From NCBI GenBank assembly GCA_019454045.1, contig SKCR01031799.1, positions 124,001 to 188,000 of the forward strand: 64,000 nucleotides of DNA, written 5' to 3'. Origin of the DNA: Zanthoxylum bungeanum (Eukaryota; Streptophyta; Magnoliopsida; Sapindales; Rutaceae). The notes under the pieces are model-generated. The model ran no database searches. It was not told the DNA's origin and was given only the letters and a program-made list of their open reading frames with translations. Position numbers and translations under genes: made by a program. Every line of letters begins with the position of its first letter. Within the stretch, counting starts at the first letter, position 1. Shown here one piece after another: positions 1 to 11,517 of this stretch.

Positions 1-270
1 AGAATACTCTTGGAAATATATGTTACGTAGATCCGATTAAATTATTACACAAATTCTTTCATTACAAGTGGCATAAGTAAGGGTCAATTCCGAACCCAAC
101 GGTTTGAGGTCTTCCATTGCGAGGGGTGAGTGCGGCCTTAAATCATTTTCTCGGTTCACACCAGGTGGCGACTCCATTTTTAGTTCTCCAGTTTAGTTCC
201 CCCGTGGGCTACTCCGTACTCCTGACTAGGCCGCGAGCCTGGAACACGTCGTCGATTTCTGTGTCCTACA
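1..270 (+). repeat. 3' part of the 5' LTR of T1
   Basis: Ends in GTGTCCTACA at 270, three bases before the primer binding site. The terminal CCTACA is the inverse of the TGTAGG that starts the 3' LTR. The divergence from 18292-18562 (about eighteen changes plus one indel by eye) indicates an old insertion. Confidence 0.85.
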
Positions 271-273
271 GTC

Positions 274-291
274 TGGCGACTCCACTGGGGA
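274..291 (+). other. Primer binding site of T1
   Basis: TGGCGACTCCACTGGGGA lies 3 bp after the LTR end. It is complementary to a tRNA 3' end that finishes in GGAGTCGCCA. From memory this fits tRNA-Arg, the primer reported for Ogre-type elements. The identical site occurs in T2 at 34152-34169 on the other strand. Confidence 0.85.
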
Positions 292-800
292 TAGAGAATC
301 GGCCCCGAAATAGTATCTTGTAATGATTGTGATTTGTGCTTAGTTAACCGTGTCTACCGTGGGTTAAAGGGATTTAATCAAAGGCATTGTTAAAGCTAGG
401 TGATGGTTTGGTGTCTTCCTTCATTCACTATCTTTCTATAAGGAAAAGCCGTGAAGGCACCTAGATAATCATTTACTCGAAACTTACTGTGATAGACTAA
501 TTTGGAGGACTTGTTGTTTATTCCTGTCACCAAGGCGATAAGAGCCTAAGAGGTTTGGGTATTTAAGAGAGTTCGCTCCACCCCCCCTCTGGGGAATCTT
601 CAATAGGAAATCCATTTGACAGTCAGTCACGCACCATAACTCGTTGGCACGTACCGTAAGGTATAAAAAAGGTGGGCTCACTTGGTCACTCGAACCCTTG
701 AGTGAGGAGACCTAGTTGTGGGCAATCCTTCGCCAACGAGAGACTTTGTCTACACTCCCGCAAACCCACACGTAGACCATAGTTGTATGACCAATAAAAA

Positions 801-1250
801 ATTATTTCCTTGTGCTCGTGTTTAGGGACCATCATCATTTGGATTCAGTTGGACTTCTTGTCAGAATTGCGAACTTGTTGGGCCATTTAAACTGGGATAA
901 GTTCGTATCTTATGACAATTGGGCTGAAAGTTTCTAAAATACCGATGGGCCACTCTGTTGAAATTATTTCTTTATGCTTATGCTTAGGACTATAATCATT
1001 GGATTCAGTTGGACTTCTTTCAGAAATGCGAACTTGTTGGGCCATTTAAACTGGGATGAGTTCGTATCTTATGACAATTGGGCTAAGAGTTTCTAAAATG
1101 CCAATGGGCCATCCTGTGTTTGGGCCCCTTATCATTTGAAGTTGTTTAGCTATGTTATCGCAAAATTGTAAACATGTTGGGCCTTTTCGACTGGGACAAG
1201 TTTGCACCTTGCAATAATGTGATTGAAGCTTTAAAATGATAATGTGTCGA
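801..1250 (+). repeat. Leader tandem repeat, about 2.8 units of ~160 bp
   Basis: Units start near 801, 963 and 1118. Each carries TTGGGCCATTT, a GGGA(T/C)(A/G)AGTT stretch and a TTCTAAAAT or TTTAAAAT segment. The third unit is more diverged. T2 carries the same kind of array at 33180-33640 on the opposite strand, so it belongs to the family's 5' leader. No ORF is supported. Confidence 0.7.
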
Positions 1251-1296
1251 CTTATATATTCAATACATCGCACACATCTCATGCACCTCATGCATA

Positions 1297-1524
1297 CACG
1301 CATCATGTTAACCATTGTGTCTAAAAGCCATCATTGATACCCGTTGGGTTAGGAAAGAAGGAAGACTCGTCAAAAGACCGTCATCCAACATGAGCGAGTC
1401 AGTCAACGAGCACGCATCATGTTAACCCTTGTGTCTAAAAGCCATCATAGATACCCGTTGGGTTAGGAAAGAAGGAAGACTCGTCAAAAGACTGTCAGCC
1501 AACATGAGCGAGTCAGTCAACGAG
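1297..1524 (+). repeat. Direct duplication, 2 x 114 bp, spanning the gag start
   Basis: 1297-1410 and 1411-1524 differ at only a few bases. Each copy begins CACGCATCATG and ends with ATGAGCGAGTCAGTCAACGAG split over the gag start. The gag start codon is therefore present twice (ATG at 1390 and at 1504). The duplication is local and seems younger than the LTR divergence. Confidence 0.8.
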
Positions 1525-2166
1525 GGATCCCGCCTGGATTAATTGGAGACCAAAGTAACCAAAATTACTGAGCAGTTGCAAGTTTTGACCAATGTTGTGG
1601 CCAGTTTGACCGTACCCCTTATAGCCAATAACAGAAAGTTGTGCAACCAGAATGAAAAGACCATTGGGGAACCTTCAAAGACCAAGCCCACTCCCTCTGA
1701 GGTTATCCCTATCAGAAACAGACCATTCTCCAATCTTGGTAGACCTTTGTCAGAGGTATTTGAAGAGCTGAAAATACAAGGACTCCTAAATCCCGTAGAG
1801 CCTAAACCACTTCCAAACCATGTGCCACGTTACCTTGACCTAAACCTATACTGTTATCTCCACCAGCAAAGAGGCCATGAAACTAACAACTGCACCCGCC
1901 TTAGGCATGAAATCCAAGACCTCATGGATGCCCATAAAATACCCGACCCGAAAAAAGAACAACCCAACACACACAGAAGACCTCCACCCACCCACATGAT
2001 CAACTCCGGCCTACCTGACGACCTTGTCCTCCAAACCCACAACCACCAAACTTCTCACACGGGGATACGGGACAACAGTGGTAAAGGTGAAATGGAGCAA
2101 ATGAGGGATTTTTGGAAAAACTTCTCAGACAGTGACGAAGGCGGAGGTCGCAAAAAAAGGAAGTGA
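1504..2166 (+). pseudogene. Internally deleted gag of T1
   Basis: The reading frame starts at ATG 1504 (MSESVNEGSR) and is stopped by TAA at 1540-1542, then stays open to 2166. The N-terminal part (KITEQLQVLT) matches the T2 gag start region (KITEQLQALT at about 32960, - strand). It then jumps to the gag C-terminus: FSNLGRPLSEVFEELK, followed by a zinc-finger-like YCYLHQQRGHETNNC segment and a charged, Lys-rich tail. The capsid core present in T2 (32300-32790) is missing, so this is a deletion product joining both gag ends. The zinc-finger-like segment would bind RNA in an intact element. Function is assigned by family resemblance. Confidence 0.7.
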
Positions 2167-2339
2167 ATGGGAAGAAGAACTACTACAGTTGGAGAAACTG
2201 ATGGACAAAAGAAGCAAGAAAATATGGGAAGACGAAGTTGCAAATTATGGAGATGTTTGTTTCCCTGATCTTATTCAATTATGATCCAATATTTATTAAT
2301 AATAAGGACATTGACTTTGTCTACTTGTTCGAACCTTTT

Positions 2340-3189
2340 TATTGATAATAAATACGTTCATTTTATAAATGATAAAAGTCCATATGATTAGTTCTGGATT
2401 AATAAGATATGAGACAATATTAATCCACTAAGGTTTAATCATTAAAACATCCCTAGTCATAGTATTATCGAGATTGGACATTGATAATGCGGAATAGACT
2501 AGTATTGCACTTGTGCGCGTTGTGGGAGCATAACATCATAGTTCTCATATATTTAGGTATTAGATACTCATGCAAGTGTAATAGGAGGTTGTGTTTACCG
2601 ATGGTACGGAAACAGCTTCGCTCTGGATAGACCCCTCGGAATTCCATTGGTAGTATGACTATGTGTCTATGGAAGTCCGAATTAGGGTAGGTGTATTTGG
2701 TCTTAACCTGAGACTTGCACCGCTAATACTTGCGACAATTAATATACTTTGGTTTTGGTCGCCCAGGGCTTTAACAGGTTCTATGTACGCCTCTTCTGGG
2801 TATATTGAGAATCGTAGTGTGTTGGGTGTGATGTCAAGATGGAAGTATCACTTCAGTCATATGAAGATGATGATCATGTTGGATACGGAACTGGTACTCT
2901 TATATGCTGCAGCTATCGGGATAATATGACTAGGTCATGTTTATCCGATTATAGAGACTAGTTACCAGAGATCCGATATGTGCTTTGTACGGGGCAGACA
3001 CAATTCCAGCCCCAGGCCTATCACGTGACATCCGATACTGGATCGCAATACGCAATACTGTGTAGTACTAGGTACGTACGTGTTCGGATAGTCTGACGAC
3101 CGGATTTACTGCCAACATATCCAGGGATCTCATGGGTCGCTTCCCGAAGATTCACAGATGACGTATGACTCGGATATAATTAATCTAGG
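2340..3189 (+). repeat. 5' LTR of C1, segment 1
   Basis: Matches 58550-59465 and 41330-42245 in the same orientation, and 6240-7140 and 46460-47400 inverted. The first ~80 bp (2260-2340) are strongly diverged from the family start. Open frames in this part (such as 2663-2929) recur in every LTR copy on either strand and have no recognisable domain, so I do not call them genes. Confidence 0.75.
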
Positions 3190-4873
3190 CTTTGGTGTGT
3201 TGGGCTGTTGGCTGTTGCATGTGGGCCGGATCTTGGCACGCGCGCCAGTGGCAGTTTGGCCTATGTGGGCCACTGGGCTTATGTGCCGAGGATCAAGCTT
3301 TGTCCTGGCGTTGGGCTGGATTATATGAGTAAGCAATTTGGAACTCTGAGCAGGCAAGTTTCAATTTTCCACTGGACTGATATGAATTCTACGCTCATAC
3401 GCTAACGCGATTGGCTAGATTCAAGGGGCGATGTAGCAGCCTTATTTAGTTTCCACATGAACAGTAGCGTATCGAAAGATACGAAGAAACATGGGTAGTC
3501 TATAATAGGAAAAATATCGTTCTCTTGTGTCTGGTTGGAGTGATGGTGTTTAAGTGTAAGAAGATAATCTCTTTTGGAAGCCATGCATGAAATACTGGCT
3601 CAGTGGGTGTTCTCTAGACCAGTGGGTTGGATGGTTGCTGTAGCACCTCTTTCAGGGTTCTCCATTTGATCATGCACCCTGCTCGGTTGGGCCGCCGACG
3701 TTTTGGTGTTCATGGGAATAGATTGAGTCTCCACGAGGAGGAAGATCGCGTCATCTGTAAAGCTTGGCTTGAGCTCCGAGTATCACACTGCCTAGGATGG
3801 CCCTTCTTTACCAGCCTACACTTTGGCGATGTAGCATCCTTTATTCTAATCCTCGCTGTGAACAGTAGCATAATCAAATGGTAGGGGAGGCCATGAGATA
3901 TGAAGAAACATGGTAGGACAAGGAGAGGGAAAAATCTCGACCATATGTGTTTGTCTGGTTTATGAGGCTGGACCACGAAAGCTGTGTTGGTTCTCCGGGA
4001 TGTTTTATCTTACAATCTGTTTCTGTCGTGGGATTGCTTGGGATTTGTGGCTAGGTTTTGACAGTTTTCTCTTTTGATTCAGCTACTGCTTCTGCTATTT
4101 GGGATCACCGGAACCTCATGGAATTGAAGCTTGATTTGCGATTACTGCTTGTGTGCCTTGTAAATAGGCGATGTGGGATATAAAGGAGTGTGGCCATTCA
4201 CTCACTTTTTCAAAATTCAGAGTTTGGGCCTATATCTCCTTAATTGGATTTTGCAATTCGGCGGTTGGGCCTATATTCCCTTAATTGGATCTAGCAATTG
4301 GGCCGAATTCCTTATGCTCAGTGTCTCAGACACACGTGGCAGGGCATGACATAAGTGAATGGCGTCCTTTTTGCTTTGTGTGTCGATGATTGAATATAGA
4401 TCTGATTGTGCTCTGGGTTGTAGGCTTTGATAGCATCTGTGGATTCACGTGGCTTTTAGGTTGGGCCGATTGGTAACGTGGCTTGCTTCCTCAAATGGCT
4501 GTTATGCGCAGCGATTTTTGGGCTGGGATGGGCTGATTAGTGCGCTGGACGCGTGACCTTAATTGTTTGTTTGCTTGGCAATGCGTGTGGACTGTGGAAG
4601 AAATGTGGCCTACTTTATAACATGGTGTGGACTGATTATTCGGCCATTTTGCAATTGGAGTATAAAACTCGGGTGAATAGGAGTTGTCACTTTGTTGCAA
4701 TTTTACCGCTTTTTGCTTGATGTTGTTATAATGTCTTGGGTCGTGTATTCGACCATTTTTTTGATCTTTTGGTTCATTGTTGTGCTTTTTAGCACTTTCC
4801 TGGGGGATGCCCCTTGTACAATTGTACAAAAAACAACTTTGGAATATACTTGTAACCTTTTTCCAAAAGAGTG
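3190..4873. mobile_element. Unidentified 1.7 kb insertion in the C1 5' LTR
   Basis: The LTR sequence stops at AATTAATCTAGG (3178-3189) and resumes with the same twelve bases (4874-4885). This could be a target duplication, or two copies of a motif that the family LTR already carries in tandem. The insert starts CTTTGGTGTG and ends CCAAAAGAGTG, with no convincing long terminal inverted repeats. Inside is a diverged duplication (GCGATGTAGCA near 3428 and 3827) and a short tandem repeat, TTGGGCCTATAT, near 4225-4300. No transposase or RT motif is visible. It may be a non-autonomous Mutator-like element or a degraded LTR; I cannot decide. Confidence 0.5.
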
Positions 4874-5261
4874 AATTAATCTAGGATTAATTACAGAGAT
4901 ATTTTATCTGGGATAAAATTCTATTTAAAGAGAGAGAACGATTAATTTGGAATTAATCGATAAAATAACATATTCGATATATTATACGAAATTAGATTTC
5001 GACGCGGAATTAAAATTAGATTTTAATTCAGGCAAACGAATTAATTCGCTAGCGACGTGAATAGTAATTTTACTAGGCATAATTATTTAATTAAATTTGA
5101 TTTAATTACGTCGCAACGGAAAATTCGTTAATTCAGAATTAGCGAATCCGAGCCCGGGAGTGTTTGCGGGACAACTCGTATTTTGAATCAAGTGGGGCCC
5201 ACAAGTCACATCACGCGTCACATCATTAGTCATTCTTGTGATGGAAGTCACATCAACTTTG
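4874..5261 (+). repeat. 5' LTR of C1, segment 2, with a ladder of short palindromes
   Basis: Contains nine successive short palindromes at 4874-4892, 4901-4919, 4939-4959, 4970-4980, 4987-5001, 5007-5029, 5037-5048, 5088-5108 and 5123-5147. Most have a three-base centre (TAG, TGG, TTG or CAG) between perfectly complementary arms of 6-11 bases. The segment ends with the target site CTTTG (5257-5261) of the nested solo LTR. Confidence 0.8.
5257..5261 (+). other. Target site duplication CTTTG, left copy
   Basis: CTTTG here and at 7287-7291 exactly bracket the antisense solo LTR 5262-7286. The five-base length is normal for plant LTR elements. Confidence 0.9.
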
Positions 5262-7286
5262 TGTTGGGTTTCTAGTTAGTCCCAAGATCAATTCAAGCAA
5301 GAAACATGTGCGAATACAACAATGAAATATGGCGGAATCATACTTACATTGATCGGTATGCGATGCGATGAACACAAAAATCCTTGGCTCTTCCTTGGAA
5401 GCTCATGGTAGTGGGCTGCTCTTTGTGCTCTCCAAATATCGGTCAACACCTCCATGGATTCTCCAAGCTCTAAGATTGGTGTTGGTGATTCCATGCTCAT
5501 AAGTTGGTTTCCCTATCACCTTATGATGACCCTTCATATGCTAGCATTGGAAAATTTGCCACAAATCTTCCATCTTTCTTCTTGATAAGCCGAGAGAGGG
5601 AGAAGAGAAAAGAAAAGGGTTCCAAACCGTGTAAGAGGGAGAGAGAAGAGGGAAAAGAAAAAATGTGTTAAGTGTTTTGGTTTATTTGATTTCAAAAAAC
5701 AAATACCAAAATCAATTACCACTTTTCCAAAATTCAAAATTTTGGTAAAAGACTTTAAGTCTTCAACCACCCCCATCATTCACTCAAAAGTGACTAGTTG
5801 TCACATCACTCAAAGTGACTAGACATCACATCAATCAAAGTGACTAATGATTTGACGCTTGATGTGACTTGTGGGCCACACTTAAATTCGCAATGCGAAT
5901 GCGCCTGCAAACACTCCCGGGCTCGGGTTCGCTAATTCCGAATTTACGAATTTTCCGTTGCGACTTAATTAAATCAAATTCAATTAAATAATTTTGCCTA
6001 GCAAAATTACTATTCACGTCGCTAGCGAATTAATTCTAAATTCACTCGTTCGCCCGAATTAAAATCTAATTTTAATTCCGCGTCGAAATCAAATTTCGTA
6101 TAATATATCGAATATATTATTTTATTGATTAATTCCAAATTAATCGTTCTCTCTCTTTAAATAATATTTTATCCCAGATAAAATATCTCCGTAATTAATC
6201 CCAGATTAATTTTCTCTCTCTTACAATTAATCCCAGATTAATAAAGTGCGAGTCATACGTCATCGGTGAATCTTCGGGAAGCGATCCATGAGATCCCCGG
6301 ATATGTTGGCAGTAAATCCGGTTGTCGGACTATCCGAACACGTGCGTACCTAGTACTACGTTTTTACCGATTTACAAGACATGGTTTGCTTCTAGCACAG
6401 CACCGTGCCTACCCAATTCTCCAGAAATATTCTTTTAAGGAATATATAATCTTTGTCAGGCGTAGTATACGTAATATTGCGTATTACGATCCAGTATCGA
6501 TATCACATTCTAGGCCTAGGGCTGGAATTGTGTCTGCCTCGTACGAAGCATATATCAGATCTCTGGTAACTAGTTTCTATAATCGGATAATCATGACCTA
6601 GTCATATTATCCCGATGACTGCAGTACATAAGAGTACCAGTTCCGTATCCTACGTGATCATCATCTCCATATGACTGGAGTGATACTTCCATCTTGACAT
6701 CACACCCAATACACTACGATTCTCAATATACCCAGAAGAGGCGTACACAGAACGTGTTAAAGCCCTGGACGACCAAAACCAAAGTATATTGATTGTCGTA
6801 AGTATTAGCGGTGCAAGTATCCGGTTAAGACCAAATACACCTACCCTGATTCGGACTTCCATAGACACATAGTCATACTACCAATGGAATTCCGAGGGGT
6901 CTATCCAGAGCGAAGATGTTCCCGTACCATCGGTAAACACAACCTCCTATTACAATTGCATGAGTATCATATACCCAAATATATGAGAACTATGTCGTTA
7001 TACTCCCACAACGCGCACAAGGGTAATACTAGTCTTTTACGCATTATCAATGTCCAATCTCGATAATACTCTCACTAGGGATATTTAATGATTAAACCTT
7101 CGTGGATTGATACTGTCTCATATCATCTCAATCCGGAACTAATCATAAGGACCTTATATCATTTATACATCTTGGTAATATAATTACAAATGATAAAAGG
7201 GTAATTTCCTTTGTCACATAGTTAATTTGTACAACAACACCATGATCTGTACAAATAGTGATGCTATGGGTCATAATTGTCCAACA
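5262..7286 (-). mobile_element. Solo LTR of the C1/C2 copia family, antisense, inside the C1 LTR
   Basis: On the - strand it starts TGTTGGACAATTATGACCC (7286 downward) and ends with CTAGAAACCCAACA at 5262. It is flanked by CTTTG on both sides. The length of 2025 bp is close to the 2112 bp LTR of C2. No internal sequence is left, so it is a recombination product of a full element that had inserted into an LTR of its own family. Its palindrome ladder lies at about 5935-6243. The open frames 6266-6601, 6650-6868 and 6884-7066 are LTR sequence with no domain. Confidence 0.9.
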
Positions 7287-7808
7287 CTTTGAGCGATGTG
7301 ATGCATGTCACTTTTGTGATTGATGGCAGTTTTTGAAAGGCTTTAATGCCTTGAACCAACTTTGGAAATTTAATTATTGTATTTGATTTTTGAAATCAAA
7401 AACACACAACACAACTCAAAACTTCATCTTCTCTCCTCTCTCCCTCTCACGGCACTTGGTGCCATTTCTCTCCAATGTGCCGAGAACAACAAGGAAGAAC
7501 AAGGAAATTTTGTGGCAAAATTTCCAAAGCTAGCACTTAAAGGAGTCATTCAAATGTGATAGAGAAACCAACTCTTGAGCATGGAATCATTCACAAAGCT
7601 TGGAGCTTGAAGATCAAAGCAAAGGAGCTTGGCCGAACAACACAAGGAGGACAACCATGGAGGCTTGGCCGAAACTTCAAGGAAGAAATTTTTGTTGTCT
7701 TTGCATCGCAAAAGCCGATCAAAGCAAGTATTTTCGCTACTTTAATTTGATGTATTCGCACATTTCATATGCTTAATTTGATTTTGGTTTGACCTAGAAA
7801 ACCCAACA
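7287..7808 (+). repeat. 5' LTR of C1, segment 3 (3' end of LTR)
   Basis: Begins with the right target copy CTTTG and ends AAAACCCAACA at 7808, one base before the primer binding site. It matches 11921-12442, the end of the 3' LTR, almost base for base. Confidence 0.85.
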
Positions 7809-7809
7809 A

Positions 7810-7822
7810 TGGTATCAGAGCC
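7810..7822 (+). other. Primer binding site of C1 (initiator tRNA-Met type)
   Basis: TGGTATCAGAGCC, the standard plant Ty1/copia primer site, one base after the LTR end. Confidence 0.95.
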
Positions 7823-10450
7823 TTGAATAAGCATGAAATTGGAATTAGGTTAAAATTTGGGTAAAATTGATTTGAGCATGATTTGATAAAATTGAATGAT
7901 TGAGTATGCTTGAATGATGATAACTTAGAGTTATGCATGATCAATTTGATGAAAATTGAATTGGATTAAATTTTCCCCAATTTTTTGGCTTGGCCGAAAA
8001 TGTAGTATGCACTAAAGTCATGATAATTTTGTTTTTTGATCATTGGATGAATTGAAAGACTTGGGATAAATTGATTTAGGATTTAATTGGATTAAAATCC
8101 AAATCGGATTTAAAATCCCTCTAATTACCGTGAGCTATATAGCATGAAATGAGATGATTTTATGATTCGATAATGTTGGACATGTGTTGATGATGATTAG
8201 CATGATTAATTATCTAAATTGGTATTTTGGAAATGTTAATTTGAATAATTAATTATGGCTATACACTTTAGTTAATTAAATTCCAATAAAATTATGATAT
8301 TTGGAATATTGGAATTTAATTAGTTGGGCTAAAATTGGAATTGGGCTAATAAAGTTGTATTTGGGCTTAATGGGCTTGGTTGGGCCAAGTTTGGTTTAGG
8401 TTAATTGGTTGGATCCAATTGGACCTAAAACCATTTCCATAAAGTCTAAATATAATAAAATGGGCCTTTAAAATTTTAATTGGGCCTAATGGGCCTAAAT
8501 TGATTTTTGGCAAAGGGTGATTCCTTATTGGGATTTGGTTGCCAAATTCCATGCCTTATAAATTAATTGAAAGCCCATTGGACTTTAATTAAATTGACAT
8601 TGGATGTTAATTGGGCTTTGAGACCCGTAAAGATTAGATTTAGAATCTAAGTCGCAAAGGCTCATTAATAAAGTGTAATTATTTAATTTGGAATTAAATA
8701 AAGAATTAGTATTGAAAATAAATTAAATTAGATTTAATATTGTAGTTTGATATAATTCGAGAATTCGTACTTTGAGTACTTATTCTTAAAACGAGTTGAA
8801 CTCGCGCAAATCAAATCTTTGTTTGAACATTGGATGGTCATTAATTTCAGATTAATTAATTGGATTAGATTGATTGATAACATGCTTTGTGTGAATACAT
8901 GGATGTGATGTATGAATAATGTATATCGGATGGCTATTAGATGGGTGAGGGCAATTTTGGAAATTGTTGTAATAAATTTAGAATTTATTAAATTGGACAT
9001 GCGTGTCCAGCCTATTACCTCTTGACTCTTTGTATTTCTCTTCTCACTTATTCCCCTCAATGTAAATGAGGTTTCTTTAGAAGTGTTATGTAACTGGGTA
9101 GAAGTAAGATTTGTGCTAGCGTGAGAGAGGAAAATGAGAGATTTGTTCTAGGAACAAGTTGTTTTAAATATCCATCCGCATATCATTATTAATTTATTTA
9201 CCGCGCCTTATTATGCTTTTAGAATGCATGCTTAAGGGTGTATGATGAGACCTAATCAAAGATAATTAATTGGTTGCCAATTACGTAAAAAACCCTCAAC
9301 AAATATTAAGCGTTTTTCCTTCTATTAAATGATTCATTCTCAGATCCAAGATTGGCACTGGTTTGTTGGCCAAAGTCAAGACCTTTGTCCATCGCGGATG
9401 TGTTTGAATCATGAAGGCTTTTTTCCATATCGCATGTCTTGTCCAAGTTGTGATTTGTTGGCCAAAGTCAAGATCACTTCTTGTCCATCGACATCGATTA
9501 CGAAGCTTTCCAAGGTCAATGGGTCCCGCTTAACTAGAATCATTAAGTTTGTTGTGCTAAAGCCAATGCTTAGTTGATTCAGAGGAAAAAGGTTAGGAAA
9601 TATATTGGATATATTGGCATATATTAGATATATGTTTAGGACTTGGATGTCCACCTACTGGATCTAGGAATTGGATGAGATCTAATTGATCTTAGAGATC
9701 TACCTAGTTAAATATCATACAACTTGTTGGCCAAAGTCAAGGTTGTGTGTTATTTAACGGGATCCTAGCCCATTAGGAAACAAGGTTTCCAGAGTACTCA
9801 ACAGAAGGTTAGAGGCAAGCCGAAAAATAGTGGGAGGCAAGTATTAAATTTGCAATTTCGTTTAGATACTTCCCAATACGCGCTTATTTCAATCTTTCGT
9901 CATTAATCAAATATATATTAGTTGGACTAATATTTAATCGTTGTTTTAAATTAAACAGTTGGACTCTATTCAAACTATTTCAATTTATAGTTGATTATAT
10001 AATTGGATTATAATAATCAATATATTTGAATTTAACTAAAAAATTATAGTTGATTATATAGTTAAACTATAGTAATCATTATAATCAATAGTACATGAAA
10101 TCGTTGATTAGATAGTTGGACTATCGGAATCAAGATAACTGAAAGATTAGCGTTTAGAACATAATCTTGGGTGAAAATGTCTTTAAACGACTTTAATTTT
10201 TTAGAATAGGAATATCACATCAGGATAGTCCTGGGAACTGAGAAATTATTCTATTTGAAAGAGAAACATCTCGGGCCTAAGCCCGGAGTTGAACAAATAA
10301 TAGAACATGATCTTTGGAAGATTCATGTAATGATAACTTTAGTGCTCAATCTGTTATACTTACCGCAATAACTCTTTAATTCCGTCTTCAAAATTAAGGA
10401 TTAGATCCTTGTACCATGATGATGAAATTAAAGATCTTCATAGATTTATT
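7823..10450 (+). other. Long non-coding leader of C1
   Basis: About 2.6 kb without a coding frame, collinear with 60531-63640 in C2. It carries many short palindromes with a three-base centre: 8634-8650, 8681-8699, 8722-8738, 8767-8779, 8792-8804, 8952-8966, 8971-8989, 9915-9933 and 10111-10125. It also holds repeated (C/G)CCAAAGTCAAG stretches near 9370, 9460 and 9730. Such a long leader suggests either a deletion of the gag N-terminus or a structural role for the RNA. Confidence 0.65.
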
Positions 10451-10459
10451 CTTAGATTT

Positions 10460-10921
10460 TAGAAGTATAAATTGCAAAAGAAGCTCTTTTGCTCATGTAT
10501 GTCAGAGGGTACATCTGTCGAGCATTAGGTGTCACAGATGATTGCTGACATCGATCAGCTAGGTTAGCTAGGCATTACCTACGTGGCCGAGACTACCAAA
10601 GATTTGATCTTATAGTCTCTACCCGAAAGCTGGGGCAGGTTTATTGTGAACCAAGAGTAAACTCTTGGAGAGTTGATGGCTATACTCAAGGAGGCAGAGC
10701 CAGAGCTTCTAAAAGGGGCAAAGGCAAAATCATCACAGTCTTCTAGGAAGACAAAGGACATATCCAAAGATGTATGCCTAAACTGTGGCAAACAGGGTCA
10801 CTGGAAGCGTGACTGTCATATGGACAAGGCAGACATGAAGGAAGTGAAGAGGGGCAAGGCTCCGACTTCAAGTATGTTTGTCATAAACATGTTCACTATT
10901 AGTTCCAAAATTGGATTTTGA
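10460..10921 (+). pseudogene. Copia gag C-terminus with zinc knuckle (C1)
   Basis: The frame ending at 10921 reads through stop codons upstream (for example TAA just before 10660). It shows the gag pattern ending TLGELMAILKEAEPELLKG. The CCHC knuckle CLNCGKQGHWKRDC (about 10777-10818) follows, then a basic linker. The knuckle binds genomic RNA in intact elements. The N-terminal two thirds of gag are not recognisable. Protease-like sequence follows directly. Confidence 0.8.
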
Positions 10922-11517
10922 TACTAGATGTGGTCAATAAATATGTGCTGATTTGCAGAATATGCTAATTAGCAGGAGACTGACTTCAGAAGAGATTGAC
11001 CTGCGAGTCACAAACAGGACGAGAGTCGCTGTTTTAACCGTAGAAACCTAAGTTTAGGAACTACCATTCAGGTGTGTACTTAAATTAGGAAACTGTTATA
11101 ATGTAACTAGTTTGACTAGAAATATTATCTCTATATCAGAGTATAACTCGTTGCAGGTATACCTTTATATTCTAGAACACTAAAGTGTTTCATTTTATAA
11201 AGATGATATTGAGATAAGCACATTAGATGTGAATAACAGTATTTATATTTTTAATATAAATGAATCTCATACATATGACATGACAAACAAATAGCTCAAA
11301 CTGAATTAATCAGATGAGACTTATTTGTGGCATTGTAGTCTAGGACACATAAACAAGACTCGTATATCCATATTTTCGAAGAGTGGGTACTAGGACAGAT
11401 TTGAAATCTAATCAAATAATGTCTATGAATCTAGTTTATTAGGCAAAGTGCCTAAAACACATTTTACTTGGTAAAAGTACAAGTGCCATCGATCTGTTAC
11501 CCCTCGTTCATAGTGAA
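10922..11517 (+). pseudogene. Copia protease and GAG-pre-integrase remnant (C1)
   Basis: After gag, a frame resembling the copia protease start is seen (D-T-R-C-G in place of D-T-G-C-G at about 10921), followed by EEIDLRVTN. Near 11318-11370 the GAG-pre-integrase signature ETYLWHCSLGHINKTRIS is readable. Several in-frame stops and frame changes separate these pieces. The sequence stops being internal at 11517, where LTR sequence begins. Integrase core, RT and RNase H are therefore deleted. Confidence 0.7.

Noticed and set aside
117..323. 68-codon open frame at the left edge
   Set aside because: It covers the LTR end and primer binding site of T1; no protein domain, and the same sequence occurs on the other strand in T2.
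2663..2929. Open frame starting MSMEVRIRVGVFG, seen again at 6650-6868 and 46867-47085
   Set aside because: It recurs because it is LTR sequence of one copia family; frames break differently in each copy and there is no start context or domain. Repetition reflects the repeat, not a gene.
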